Source of the DNA: Bacillota bacterium
GTDB lineage: Bacteria; Bacillota; Clostridia; Christensenellales; Aristaeellaceae
DNA length: 64,000 nucleotides
Assembly (NCBI GenBank): GCA_023436585.1
Contig: JAEZIN010000028.1
Coordinates: 124,001-188,000, forward strand
Direction: 5' to 3'
The notes under the pieces are model-generated. The model ran no database searches and was not told the origin of the DNA. It saw nothing but the letters and a program-made list of their open reading frames with translations. Positions within the stretch are counted from its first letter, which is position 1; each line of letters starts with the position of its first letter. Below, piece after piece: positions 45,413-54,511 of the stretch. Made by a program: the position numbers and the translations under genes.

Positions 45413-46405
45413 ATGGCGCCGACAGAGCTTCTTTTGAAAGCACGCCATCAGGCGTCCCGTGCCGCGCATCATGGCGGGGCATTCCTTATGCGCCTATGCA
45501 GGGTTCTTTTGCTGACGGCCATGAGCTTTGTGGTGCTGTATCCCATATTGTATATGGTCTCCAACGCGTTCAAGCCGTTTATGCAGACGTATGACCCTTC
45601 GGTGATCTGGCTGCCCAAATCCCTGACCATGGAAAACATACAGGATGCCATGGCCATCCTGGACATACGTATATCCCTGCCCAACACACTTTTGTCCGCG
45701 GTGGTTACCGCCTTTATGCAGGTGGCCATGTGCCTGGTGGCGGGGTACGGCTTTGCGCGGTTTGCCTTCCGGGGCAAAAAGGTGATGTTCCTGCTGGTGG
45801 TGCTGACCATGATCGTGCCGCAGCAGGCAATATCCACATCCCTGTATACCACGTACAGGTATTTTGACCTGTTTGGGCTGCTCAGGGTGCTGGACCACGT
45901 GACCGGTGGTGCGGTGAAGCCGCTGAACATGATTGACAGCTACTGGGTATTCTTGCTTCCGGCCATGCTTGGCATGGGGCTTCGGGGCGGCTTGTACATA
46001 TTCATCTACCGCCAGTTCTTTTTGAGCATGCCCCATGAACTGGAGGAAGCGGCGGAAATCGACGGCTGCACACCGGTTGGTACATTTTTGCGGGTGATGC
46101 TGCCCAACGCGGGCACCGTGATGCTGACGGTACTATTGTTCGCCCTTGTCTGGAACTGGAATGATTACTATACCCCGGCCATGTTCATGAAAAACCATGC
46201 CACCTTGGCAACGTCACTTTCCATGTTTCAGCAGAATCTGCAAAACCTGTCCACCATCGGCGGGAACTATACCGATGCCGCGCTGATCGCCACCCGCATG
46301 CAGGCCGCCTGTCTTTTGGTCATTGCCCCGCTTTTGATGCTCTATGCCTTTACGCAGAAGTATTTTGTGGAGTCGGTGGAGCGGACGGGGCTTACCGGTA
46401 TGTAG
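45413..46405 (+). CDS. Sugar ABC transporter permease (MalG-type), second system
   Basis: 330 residues. The start at 45413 (one base after the previous stop, GGAGG upstream) is preferred over the longer frame. EAA loop EAAEIDGCTPVGTFLRVMLP; C-terminal AFTQKYFVESVERTGLTGM is the usual end of this branch. A longer cytosolic N-terminus of about 25 basic residues precedes the first membrane segment. Confidence 0.92.
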   Translation: MAPTELLLKARHQASRAAHHGGAFLMRLCRVLLLTAMSFVVLYPILYMVSNAFKPFMQTYDPSVIWLPKSLTMENIQDAMAILDIRISLPNTLLSAVVTAFMQVAMCLVAGYGFARFAFRGKKVMFLLVVLTMIVPQQAISTSLYTTYRYFDLFGLLRVLDHVTGGAVKPLNMIDSYWVFLLPAMLGMGLRGGLYIFIYRQFFLSMPHELEEAAEIDGCTPVGTFLRVMLPNAGTVMLTVLLFALVWNWNDYYTPAMFMKNHATLATSLSMFQQNLQNLSTIGGNYTDAALIATRMQAACLLVIAPLLMLYAFTQKYFVESVERTGLTGM

Positions 46406-46467
46406 GCTTTTTTAGGGGGCATCCCTTAAAAATAGATCGTAGTCAAATAGAAAAGGAGCGTGCAAAC

Positions 46468-47733
46468 ATGAAAAAGGCGCTGTCGGTCATCATCGTTCTT
46501 ACCATGCTTTTGTCCCTTGTACCGCAGGCCCTGGCGGAAGGAACACTGAAAGACCCGAATCTCAAAATTGTATTTTGGATGAGCAGCAACGGATACCTGA
46601 ACATGAAGGCGAAAAATGACGCGGTATTTGAAGCCTCCATGGAAGCCAAGGCGGCTTTTGAAGAAAAGTATGGCGGAACAGTGGAAGTTATCGGCGTCAC
46701 TTGGGATCAGCAGCTGCAAAAGTGCATCGACATGCAGCAGGCGGGGGATGCGCCGGACTTGGTATTGATGTATGAAAACGTGTTTCATGGCGCGGTGCAG
46801 CAGGGCATCATACAGAACATTGATGCTTATGTGACGCCGGAGGATTACGCCTATTTTCCGATCTCCGAAGAAAACTACATGTGGGGCGGAAATCATTACG
46901 CCGTGCCCATCAAACCCTATTTAAAGCACATCACCTTCAACCGCACCCTCTTTGAATACGAGGGGCTGGAAGCGCCGGATGAGCTGTACTTAAAGGGAGA
47001 ATGGACCTTTGACAAGTTCCTGGAAGCCGGCCGGGCATTGACCCAGGATACGGATGGGGACGGCGAAATCGACCAGTGGGGCTTCAGCGGCTATGGCGAT
47101 ACCATGAGCCACCTGATCATCGCCAATCATGGTACGCTTCTGAATATTGACCAGGCCAACAAAAAGGTAACCTCCGGACTGAAAAATCCTGAAACGCTGG
47201 AAGCGATGACGTATCTTGGGGAGATGATGAATAACACCAACCCCATGTGGATGCTTGCAGATTCGGAAATGTTCGGTTACTTTGACAACAACGCCTTGGG
47301 GATGATTGTCGGCAAGGAGATACAGGATGCCCGCGAGCTGCCTTTCGAGGTGGGTATGGTGCCCTATCCGGCCGGTCCCAGCGGCAGTACGGATGAAGTA
47401 TATGTTTATAGCCAATGCTGGGTTGTGCCCACCGGTGCCAAGAACCCCGAAGGAGCCATTGCCTATATCCGTATGATCAACGATATCCAGAAGGCTCAAG
47501 GGGATGGAAAAGAGCGCGCCCGTTACGGCCAGGCGCCTGACGGCAGTGACATGTATGACCTCATCTACAACGGGCATACCCTGATCACCAAGTATGACAA
47601 GGGCCTTGCCGGAATTTTTGAGGTAATGGCCACCATTAACAACTATCTGGCAGACGGGGTCCCGGCGTCCACCGTGGCCGAGCGGGTGGAACCGCAGGTT
47701 GTTGCCGAGATCGAGAAAACGTTCGGCAAGTAA
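46468..47733 (+). CDS. Extracellular sugar-binding protein, second system
   Basis: 421 residues. Signal peptide to about Ala23 with no lipobox cysteine; then a family-1 SBP (KIVFWMSSNGYLNMKAKND, AGDAPDLVLMYENVFHG, YAVPIKPYLKHITFNRTLFE, WVVPTGAKNPEGAIAYIRM). Preceded by AAAAGGAGCG. It is the last of eight genes of the operon and is followed by a strong terminator. It is a standard-size partner for the second permease pair. Confidence 0.92.
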   Translation: MKKALSVIIVLTMLLSLVPQALAEGTLKDPNLKIVFWMSSNGYLNMKAKNDAVFEASMEAKAAFEEKYGGTVEVIGVTWDQQLQKCIDMQQAGDAPDLVLMYENVFHGAVQQGIIQNIDAYVTPEDYAYFPISEENYMWGGNHYAVPIKPYLKHITFNRTLFEYEGLEAPDELYLKGEWTFDKFLEAGRALTQDTDGDGEIDQWGFSGYGDTMSHLIIANHGTLLNIDQANKKVTSGLKNPETLEAMTYLGEMMNNTNPMWMLADSEMFGYFDNNALGMIVGKEIQDARELPFEVGMVPYPAGPSGSTDEVYVYSQCWVVPTGAKNPEGAIAYIRMINDIQKAQGDGKERARYGQAPDGSDMYDLIYNGHTLITKYDKGLAGIFEVMATINNYLADGVPASTVAERVEPQVVAEIEKTFGK

Positions 47734-47754
47734 TGCAAACTCTGCCAAGATACG

Positions 47755-47783
47755 CAAAAAATCCCCCGGCCGGGGGATTTTTT
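47755..47783. terminator. Bidirectional terminator
   Basis: AAAAAATCCCCCGG followed directly by CCGGGGGATTTTTT: the arms pair with essentially no loop base to spare, so the top of the stem must open. It is flanked by A and T runs and separates the convergent dual-ABC operon and lacI B. Confidence 0.85.
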
Positions 47784-47797
47784 GTTTGGCAAAAGGT

Positions 47798-48808
47798 TTA
47801 CGTACGAAAGCTGACTGTGTCCCGCTCCATGAGGATGGGCACAAAGCACTTGTTCTTTTCGGTGATGGGCTTCCCCTCCATCCGCTCCAAAAGCATCCGC
47901 ACGGCGCACACGCCAATTTCGTACGCCGGCTGCCTGACCGTGGTCAGCCTGGGTTCCAGCATGGAGGAGAGATACACATCATCAAAACCAACCAAGGAAA
48001 TATCCCAGGGCACCCTAAGCTTGTGCTCCCGGATGGCCTGGAAAGCCCCCAGGGCAATCAAATCGTTGCCGCAGGCAATGGCGGTAAAGGGAATGCCCCT
48101 GCCAAGAAGCTGCAATGTTTTCCGGTACCCCGTCTCCAGGTTGAAGCTTCCGCATTCCAACAAATACGGGTTGACAGGCAGCTTATGGTCCGCCATGGCC
48201 TTTTCATAGCCGCGGAGCCTTTCGTCATTGGGCGCATGCAATGTGCCCTGGCCCGTAATGTAGGCGATTTCCCTGTGGCCGCGCTTGATCAAATGCTCGA
48301 CAGCTTTATAGGAGCCTGTGAAGTTATCCACATACACGCAGTTCTCCATGCCATCATGATAATTTTCCACGGCCATATAATGAATGCGGTATTTCTTGAT
48401 CAGTTCAATGTTTTGGAGAACCGTATTGTAATTTCCTACCAGCACCAGACCGCCCACATTGTAGCCGGCCATGGTTTTGATGCAGCTCAGTTCCCTAACG
48501 TGCATCTCATCCGTATTGTTGATCATGGCATGGTAACCAAAACGAAGCGCCTCGTCGGTCATGCCCCGGGCCATTTCCGCGTAATAGGGGTTGGATATGT
48601 CGGGAACGATGAGACCCAGCATGTTGAACTTCTGGGAGACAAGGCTCCTGGCCAGCATGTTGGGACGGTAGTTCATCTCATCGGCCAAACGTTGGATGCG
48701 GTCCCGGGTTTCGGTGCTTACCTTGCTGAAATCTCCGTTTAGGACCTTGGATACAGTGGCGATGGAAACACCTGCCGCCTTGCTCACATCCTTGATGGTA
48801 ACTGCCAT
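47798..48808 (-). CDS. LacI-family regulator B (paralogue of regulator A)
   Basis: 336 residues, the same length as regulator A and similar along its whole length. Helix-turn-helix IKDVSKAAGVSIATVSKVLN and hinge RPNMLARSLVSQK differ from A at only a few positions, while the ligand domain diverges more (for example GLVLVGNYNTVLQNI against GLILAGGTNTKLESQ). This suggests the same operator with a different or shifted effector. It lies 18 bases behind the GH106-like gene and shares its promoter, so its expression follows the operator at 52.2 kb. Confidence 0.93.
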   Translation of the reverse strand: MAVTIKDVSKAAGVSIATVSKVLNGDFSKVSTETRDRIQRLADEMNYRPNMLARSLVSQKFNMLGLIVPDISNPYYAEMARGMTDEALRFGYHAMINNTDEMHVRELSCIKTMAGYNVGGLVLVGNYNTVLQNIELIKKYRIHYMAVENYHDGMENCVYVDNFTGSYKAVEHLIKRGHREIAYITGQGTLHAPNDERLRGYEKAMADHKLPVNPYLLECGSFNLETGYRKTLQLLGRGIPFTAIACGNDLIALGAFQAIREHKLRVPWDISLVGFDDVYLSSMLEPRLTTVRQPAYEIGVCAVRMLLERMEGKPITEKNKCFVPILMERDTVSFRT

Positions 48809-48826
48809 GAAACCGCCCCCATTTAT

Positions 48827-51800
48827 CTATGCCAATAGAAAATTATACCTGTTAAATGGGGTAATGGTCAAGGAGCGGAGCCCAGATTCTTTTCCCTGCC
48901 TGGTGAGCAGATTGGCAATGGTATTCACCACGCGGATGGTGAGGGTGAAACGGCCGGTTTTGACATAGGGCGTTATATCCAGCACATAGGGGCTCCACAG
49001 CCTTGCGCCGGCGGAGACGCCGTCAATAAACACCTCATACAGGTCATCGCCCACATCTGCATCCAGCAGCAGGGTTTTGCCCATATATCCTTGCGGCAGC
49101 GTGATTTCCTTTTCATAATCCACCATGGCGGCCAGGTACGGATACCCTTGCTTGCACCAGTCGCCGTAGTGAAGTGTGCTTTGAGGCGCGCAAATCTTGT
49201 CATCCTGGACGGTGAATGTCCCCGTAATTTTCAAAAGGTCGAGGATACCTCCGTTTTTGCCATGCACCATCATGCGCACCGCCAACGTATTTTCACCGGT
49301 CACGGCGCCCGTTAAGGGGAGGGAAAGGATTTCTGCATCCAGATAGCTTCTGACCGGCGTATCCGTCAGCTTTTCACCGTTTAAATAAATCTCATAATCG
49401 CCTTTGAAGCCATCGATCATCATACAAAGGTCTTCCACATTCGACTGGCAGGTAAAGCGGGTGACATACCACAGCGTCACGGGGTAGGTGCGGGCTGCCC
49501 TTTCGGCAGGAAGCTGCAGTTCCCACGCGCCCATCACAAAATCCATCCAGCCGGGAGCGGCGGTGTCCAGCTCCTTTACTTTTTGGGCACAGACGGCTTC
49601 ATCCTCAAAATGCACCTTCCATCGGTTGAGGATCAGGGCATTGGGACTGTGCATTCGCACCGCAAAGCCATCTTCAGGCGAAAACGCAGGCAGGGGGGCT
49701 TCAGCCGGCAGCGCATGGCGCGTCTCTTTGCCGGCAGCATTCAAAAGCACGTACGCTTCTCCGGTTTCGAGGCGGTCGTAACCGCTTGCGCTGCTGCCAT
49801 CAAAGCAGTCGACGGTCAGATTCGTGCCGCTGATATAGCTTTCCACCGCCGGCAGCAGATGGATCATGGCTGAGCCTACACGGGGAAGGGTTACAGTAAA
49901 GCAGGTAAAGCCGCTCTCCAGGGTGTAGGGGGTAATCGGCGCGGTTTTTCCCGTTTCCAGGTCCCACAGTTCCGGGGCATGCTTGCCGCGGATGCGCACC
50001 TTCGTCTCAAGCGGCTGCTCGGTGGGGTTGACCAGGAAGAAGAAATCCTCCCCATCCTTTACCCGGTGCAGATAGAATACATCCTCCTGGCCGATAAAGA
50101 TCTCGCTTTCTACGCAGGCGCGGATCACGCTTTCCAGATAGGCAAGGTTATCGCCCATTTCAAAACCGGCAGGGCAAAGAATGGCTTTGCCGGATTTTCT
50201 ATGGAGCCTGGTCAATGCACCGGGGGTTTGCCCGTCCCTTAAAAATGCCTCATGAACGGCGATGGGGTCCTGGCCGAACAGGTCTTGAACCCTCTGGCAG
50301 AAGTTTTCCCGGCTGCCCTCTATGGCGTCATACGGCAAAAGACCGTCTGCGATTACCTTGCCGCCGCTTTGTACAAACGCTTCCAGGCGGGTGAGCGTCT
50401 TTTCCTTGATGTGGGTCACGCCGGGCAGCACCAGGCATTCGTAGCTTTCCCCGCGGATGGTAATGCGGCCGTTGGCAATCTCGCAATCGTCCATCACATC
50501 TTCATCCAGGTAGTCAAAGTCCACATGCAGGCGCAAAAGCCGGTCCGTTATGTAATTGAATTCCTTTTGGATGAACGCGCTTTCCGCATTGGCCTTTTGC
50601 GGTGTGTAGTGGGCCCATATGGAATTGATGGGATACAGGATGGCAGCCTTGGCTACGTGGTGGCCGCCGCTTAAAATGTAACCCATGCGGGATACATAGT
50701 CGTTGAACTGCTTATACTGGGGCCACCAGGTATGATGGTAGAACATGGAGGGCGGCCAGTCCCGCTTGCGCTCGCCTTCAATGGAATAGTGGAACCCGTG
50801 GGGGTTGAAAAGGTTCACGCCCAGCACATACTCCCAGTCGGCGATCCACTTCATCCGCTCCATAGTGCAGTCCCAGTAGGCGCCGCCCATGCTTTCGCAT
50901 AAAAGCCTGGTGGAACCAAACTGGTGGGCGGCAGAGGAGGCGATTTTCAGTGCCACATGCTCGTCGGGCATCTGCTTGTTGCCGATGCGGGGGTACAGAT
51001 GATCGACGCCGGTCATGTGCAGGTGCTTCAAATGGGTGAAGAGGTTTCCGCCAGTGCGGGCATGCAGCCGCAGCCATTCCTCAAACAGCAAATGGCCCGT
51101 AAACGTCAAATTGTTCTCCTGACACCAGTCCTCGATTTTTTTGTAGTAGGCTTTTTCATACTGCTTTGTCAACGCGGAAAAGAAATCATAGCGGAACTGC
51201 TGTGTGTCTCCGCCAAAGTCAAAAAACAGCTTGGGCAGGTGGCGCAGGAGATCATAGCCGTTATACTCCTTGAAGATAGCGCACATCCTGGAGGACCAGG
51301 GAATGATGTAATTGTCCTTGGCGACTTCAAAATAGTGCATGGCCGGTTCGTCGGTGTAAAAACCATGGATGCTGTCCGCGATGGGGCCAAGGGCGGCCAG
51401 CTCCTGTTTATAGCGCTTATGGGTCAGTTCCAGAAACTTATCGGTAGCCTCCTCATTGAGCACGTCGGCATACCAGCTGGCCTGGCGCTCGATAAAATAC
51501 ATCAGCCGCCAGGGGCCCTTGGGGGCTTCCCAGGTAATGACCTTGTCAAAGGCCAGGTTGGGCATCAGGTCGATATATTCAAAGCGTTTGTTTTGAAGGT
51601 TTTCTTCCAAAATGGCGCAGGCGTAGATGGGTTCGGACTGCTCCAGGTCGTTGTAGCGGCTGTCTGTGCCTTCCATAAAGGTGAAAAACTGGCCCGGGAT
51701 GCGGCTTTCCACCAGCTCCAGATAACGCTGCGTCAGGTTTTTGTCAGATGCCATCACCTGCTTGTTGGCGGTGCCGCTGGGCCAGTTGTATTCATCATAC

Positions 51801-52084
51801 ACCCATATTTGCAGGCCGATTTCCCGTGCCTTTTCAATGGCAAAGCGAAGCCTGTCAAACCAGTCCTCTGTCAAATAGCCGGTGCCGGTGAGCGTGCCGA
51901 AACGGGCGTGTATGTAAATGCCGGGAATACCCTTGTCCTTGTATTCTTTCAACTGGTATTCCATTTCGTCGTAGGTCATGGCGCCGTTGACAAACCAGAA
52001 GGGCATGATTCCGAATTCGGGGATTGTTTTGAGAAAATCCTGGCGGCTCAGCTTTGCGCCATTGACGAGTATGTTCTCCTTCAT
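48827..52084 (-). CDS. GH106-like glycoside hydrolase (alpha-L-rhamnosidase-related)
   Basis: 1085 residues, no signal peptide. The N-terminal barrel has the GH106 pattern: MPFWFVNGAMTYDEMEYQL, GIPGIYIHARFG, WFDRLRFAIEKA, and IWVYDEYNWPSGTANKQV near 93-110, then GFYTDEPAMHYF near 270. A middle Rossmann-like domain (about 540-650) and two beta-sandwich domains (from about 740) complete the architecture. Relatives release L-rhamnose from pectin side chains or glycans, but the family is broad. Start at 52084, with AAAGGAG rather far (13 bases) upstream. Being cytosolic, it should act on imported oligosaccharides. Confidence 0.82.
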   Translation of the reverse strand: MKENILVNGAKLSRQDFLKTIPEFGIMPFWFVNGAMTYDEMEYQLKEYKDKGIPGIYIHARFGTLTGTGYLTEDWFDRLRFAIEKAREIGLQIWVYDEYNWPSGTANKQVMASDKNLTQRYLELVESRIPGQFFTFMEGTDSRYNDLEQSEPIYACAILEENLQNKRFEYIDLMPNLAFDKVITWEAPKGPWRLMYFIERQASWYADVLNEEATDKFLELTHKRYKQELAALGPIADSIHGFYTDEPAMHYFEVAKDNYIIPWSSRMCAIFKEYNGYDLLRHLPKLFFDFGGDTQQFRYDFFSALTKQYEKAYYKKIEDWCQENNLTFTGHLLFEEWLRLHARTGGNLFTHLKHLHMTGVDHLYPRIGNKQMPDEHVALKIASSAAHQFGSTRLLCESMGGAYWDCTMERMKWIADWEYVLGVNLFNPHGFHYSIEGERKRDWPPSMFYHHTWWPQYKQFNDYVSRMGYILSGGHHVAKAAILYPINSIWAHYTPQKANAESAFIQKEFNYITDRLLRLHVDFDYLDEDVMDDCEIANGRITIRGESYECLVLPGVTHIKEKTLTRLEAFVQSGGKVIADGLLPYDAIEGSRENFCQRVQDLFGQDPIAVHEAFLRDGQTPGALTRLHRKSGKAILCPAGFEMGDNLAYLESVIRACVESEIFIGQEDVFYLHRVKDGEDFFFLVNPTEQPLETKVRIRGKHAPELWDLETGKTAPITPYTLESGFTCFTVTLPRVGSAMIHLLPAVESYISGTNLTVDCFDGSSASGYDRLETGEAYVLLNAAGKETRHALPAEAPLPAFSPEDGFAVRMHSPNALILNRWKVHFEDEAVCAQKVKELDTAAPGWMDFVMGAWELQLPAERAARTYPVTLWYVTRFTCQSNVEDLCMMIDGFKGDYEIYLNGEKLTDTPVRSYLDAEILSLPLTGAVTGENTLAVRMMVHGKNGGILDLLKITGTFTVQDDKICAPQSTLHYGDWCKQGYPYLAAMVDYEKEITLPQGYMGKTLLLDADVGDDLYEVFIDGVSAGARLWSPYVLDITPYVKTGRFTLTIRVVNTIANLLTRQGKESGLRSLTITPFNRYNFLLA

Positions 52085-52218
52085 AAATAACGCGATGCTC
52101 CTTTTAAGAATTCGAATGGATGGTTTGAATGGAACAATCTTTTTGAACCACGGTTGCCAAAACAATTATCTGCTTTGCCGCACACTCACCGGTGCATAAC
52201 GGGCACAGCAGCAGACCA

Positions 52219-52273
52219 GAAAAAACGTTTATCCTTACAAGTGTAGTATAGGGGAAAAATGTACGGCTGTCAA
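52219..52273 (-). promoter_or_regulatory. Promoter and operator of the GH106-like/lacI B operon
   Basis: Minus strand: TTGACA (52273-52268) and TATACT (52250-52245), 17-base spacer; GAAAAAACGTTTATCC (plus strand, 52219-52234) matches the regional operator at 14 of 16 positions just after the start point. Confidence 0.8.
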
Positions 52274-52326
52274 TTGCCAAACAAAATCATCCATCCATTG
52301 AATAGGGCAAAAAGTACAATAATCGG

Positions 52327-52406
52327 TTGACAAATAGCCGAAAATAGCCTACCATAGGGCTTGACATGATTGAGACACGTGCGAACGGAAGGATAAACGT
52401 TTATTC
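52327..52406 (+). promoter_or_regulatory. Promoter and operator of the GH13-like/amidohydrolase/GH4/kinase operon
   Basis: TTGACA at 52327-52332 with TACCAT at 52350-52355 (17-base spacer); a second TTGACA lies at 52361-52366. GGATAAACGTTTATTC at 52391-52406 matches the regional operator at 15 of 16 positions. It is divergent from the GH106-like promoter. Confidence 0.75.
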
Positions 52407-52453
52407 TTTCCGTTGCTTACAGTAAGCCAGGAAATGAACCGGAGGTATGCGCT

Positions 52454-54493
52454 ATGTACATGAAGCAGGACTTGCAACAGGTATTACTTTGCGGCAGCGG
52501 ATCCACCTATGCATTTTCCAAGGAAACAGGCCATCTTTTTATGGCTACGGCAGACGGGAAAGAATACCCGATGGAGGGCATCCGCATCGATGTCGGTGTG
52601 GAGGGCGCTTATGCACGGGGCATGCTTGCTTTTGATGGCCTGGATGGAAAAAACACCTGGGAGCTTCCGGCAATATTGCCCACCGGAGGCAAGGATGCCG
52701 CAAGCTTTGAAGGCCTTCGCGTGAATGACGGCCTGCTGGAAGGTGTTTATAAGTGCGGAAGTCTGCTGATTCGCCAGCGCTATGACTTGTGCGGCGGCGT
52801 GCTCAGGGTGGGCGCACGGGTAGAAAATATATCGGATACAAAGGTGACAGTGAACGGGACAGCCTTTTTGTCCTCCAGGAAAATGGCCGGTACCATGTTT
52901 GAGTTCCCCACCAATGTGCCAAGCAACGCGTTTTTTGCCGCGGATATGAAACCCTACCAGCCTGTATCCTGCGGCCTGGTGGGCAGCATGACCCATCTGC
53001 GGGATGATTCCGGCGACATGAATTTGCTGTTTCTGGATACGGTGGAAAAATGGTCCCAAGGCGCGTACCGGGAGGGAAACAACATCGAATGCGCCTATGT
53101 GGCCGCGGTGGAATGCTGGCTTATGCCCGGTCAAACCTTTGATTGCGGATACTTGTATGTGCAGCCCGTTCTCAAGGGTGACCCCTATCTTGCCATCCGG
53201 GACTTTTTTGAAAGCCTGGGGTATCACGCCGCCACCGATGGCATTCGGGAAGGCGTTTTGTATTCCTGCCATCCCCACGGCACCATGGATAACAACTTCA
53301 AGCGGCCAAAGGATTTGTGGGAATATGCCAAGGAGCTTGAGGACATCAAGGCACTGGGCGTTGATCATGTGTGGATTCTGCCTGTATTTGAGCATCTTGA
53401 CCGGGGGGTATACCATCCTACGGACCAAAGTATCATCGATGCCCGTTACGGCGGGGAGGAGGCCATGCGCGCCTTTTCAGACCGCGCCCATGAACTTGGC
53501 CTTACCGTGCTGTTTGATTACGTTCCCCACGGCCCCGCGCCGGAGGACCCGCTGGCCAAGGAAAAGGATCATTGGTGCTCCCGCCGCAGGGACCTTAGCC
53601 TGCAGGATGAGTGGCATTGCGTCAGCTTTGATATGACCAACCCCGATTATCTGCGCTACACCTCCGACATGGTGAACAGCCATGTGCGCCGCTTTGACAT
53701 CGACGGCGCCCGCATCGACTGCGCCATGGGCGGTTTGTCCAACTGGACGCCCTACGCCAACCACAGGCCCTCGGCCTCCAACCTGGCCGGCGGCGTGGCC
53801 ATCTCCGGTGCCATTAAGCAAGGTTTTCTGGAAATGGGCAAGAAGGCGCTGAACATGCCGGAGAACTTCAACCCTGTGCCTGCCTATTACCCCGTCACCG
53901 ATTTGTTTTATGGCATGAACCTGTACAGGGTGCTGGTGGAACTGGACAAGAAGCGGGAGGACGCCGTGTACTTTGTCAGGGAACTGACGCGCTTTTTATC
54001 CATCGAGCACCGGGCCATGCCAAAAGATTTGAAAAAGCTGCGGTTCCTTGGCAATCATGACACCGTTTCCTGGGTATGGCAGTGCAAGCGCGCCTATGAA
54101 GTATACGGCACGGAAAGAGCCAAGGCTCTCTTTGCCTTGATGGCCTTCCTGGATGGCATCCCCATGGTGTATCAGGGGGATGAGGACCCGAGCCTTGCCG
54201 GCAAGGAAGGGCCTGTGCTGCGGGACTTCTTCCGGGATCTGTACACGGCCCGCCGGGCGTATATCGGCGAGGGTACAGACATTACCCACCTGTACACAGA
54301 TTGCGGCGTGATGGCTTTTATCAGGAATGTGGACGGCGCCCGGCGCCTGGTACTGATCAGCCTCAGCGGGCAGCAAGAAACAGTCTCCCTGAAGGAGCTT
54401 TCAGGGGCACGTTCCTTGCTTGGAAAGCTTGATATCCGGGATGGCAAGGTGGCGGTGCCCGCCTATGCCTTTGATATCTTTGAATTGGAATAG
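52454..54493 (+). CDS. Cytosolic GH13-like glycoside hydrolase, paralogue of the secreted enzyme
   Basis: 679 residues, no signal peptide. A beta-sandwich of about 240 residues, then a barrel with DYVPHG at 355-360, GARIDCAMGG with Arg420 and nucleophile Asp422, NMPENF with acid/base Glu470, and FLGNHD with His535/Asp536. The same unusual region I and the ARIDCAMGGLSNW stretch occur in the secreted protein at 33-35 kb, so both belong to one uncommon branch of the alpha-amylase superfamily. GGAGG is eight bases before the ATG. It is first in a four-gene operon and probably finishes cleavage of products imported after the secreted copy has acted. Confidence 0.87.
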   Translation: MYMKQDLQQVLLCGSGSTYAFSKETGHLFMATADGKEYPMEGIRIDVGVEGAYARGMLAFDGLDGKNTWELPAILPTGGKDAASFEGLRVNDGLLEGVYKCGSLLIRQRYDLCGGVLRVGARVENISDTKVTVNGTAFLSSRKMAGTMFEFPTNVPSNAFFAADMKPYQPVSCGLVGSMTHLRDDSGDMNLLFLDTVEKWSQGAYREGNNIECAYVAAVECWLMPGQTFDCGYLYVQPVLKGDPYLAIRDFFESLGYHAATDGIREGVLYSCHPHGTMDNNFKRPKDLWEYAKELEDIKALGVDHVWILPVFEHLDRGVYHPTDQSIIDARYGGEEAMRAFSDRAHELGLTVLFDYVPHGPAPEDPLAKEKDHWCSRRRDLSLQDEWHCVSFDMTNPDYLRYTSDMVNSHVRRFDIDGARIDCAMGGLSNWTPYANHRPSASNLAGGVAISGAIKQGFLEMGKKALNMPENFNPVPAYYPVTDLFYGMNLYRVLVELDKKREDAVYFVRELTRFLSIEHRAMPKDLKKLRFLGNHDTVSWVWQCKRAYEVYGTERAKALFALMAFLDGIPMVYQGDEDPSLAGKEGPVLRDFFRDLYTARRAYIGEGTDITHLYTDCGVMAFIRNVDGARRLVLISLSGQQETVSLKELSGARSLLGKLDIRDGKVAVPAYAFDIFELE

Positions 54494-54511
54494 CAGAATC
54501 GGAGGGCAGCC

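Noticed and set aside
47699..48742. 347-codon plus-strand frame opposite lacI B
   Set aside because: Runs through a terminator and opposite a LacI gene; not plausible as a gene.
50924..52090. 388-codon plus-strand frame opposite the GH106-like gene
   Set aside because: Antisense to conserved GH106 motifs; no family resemblance.
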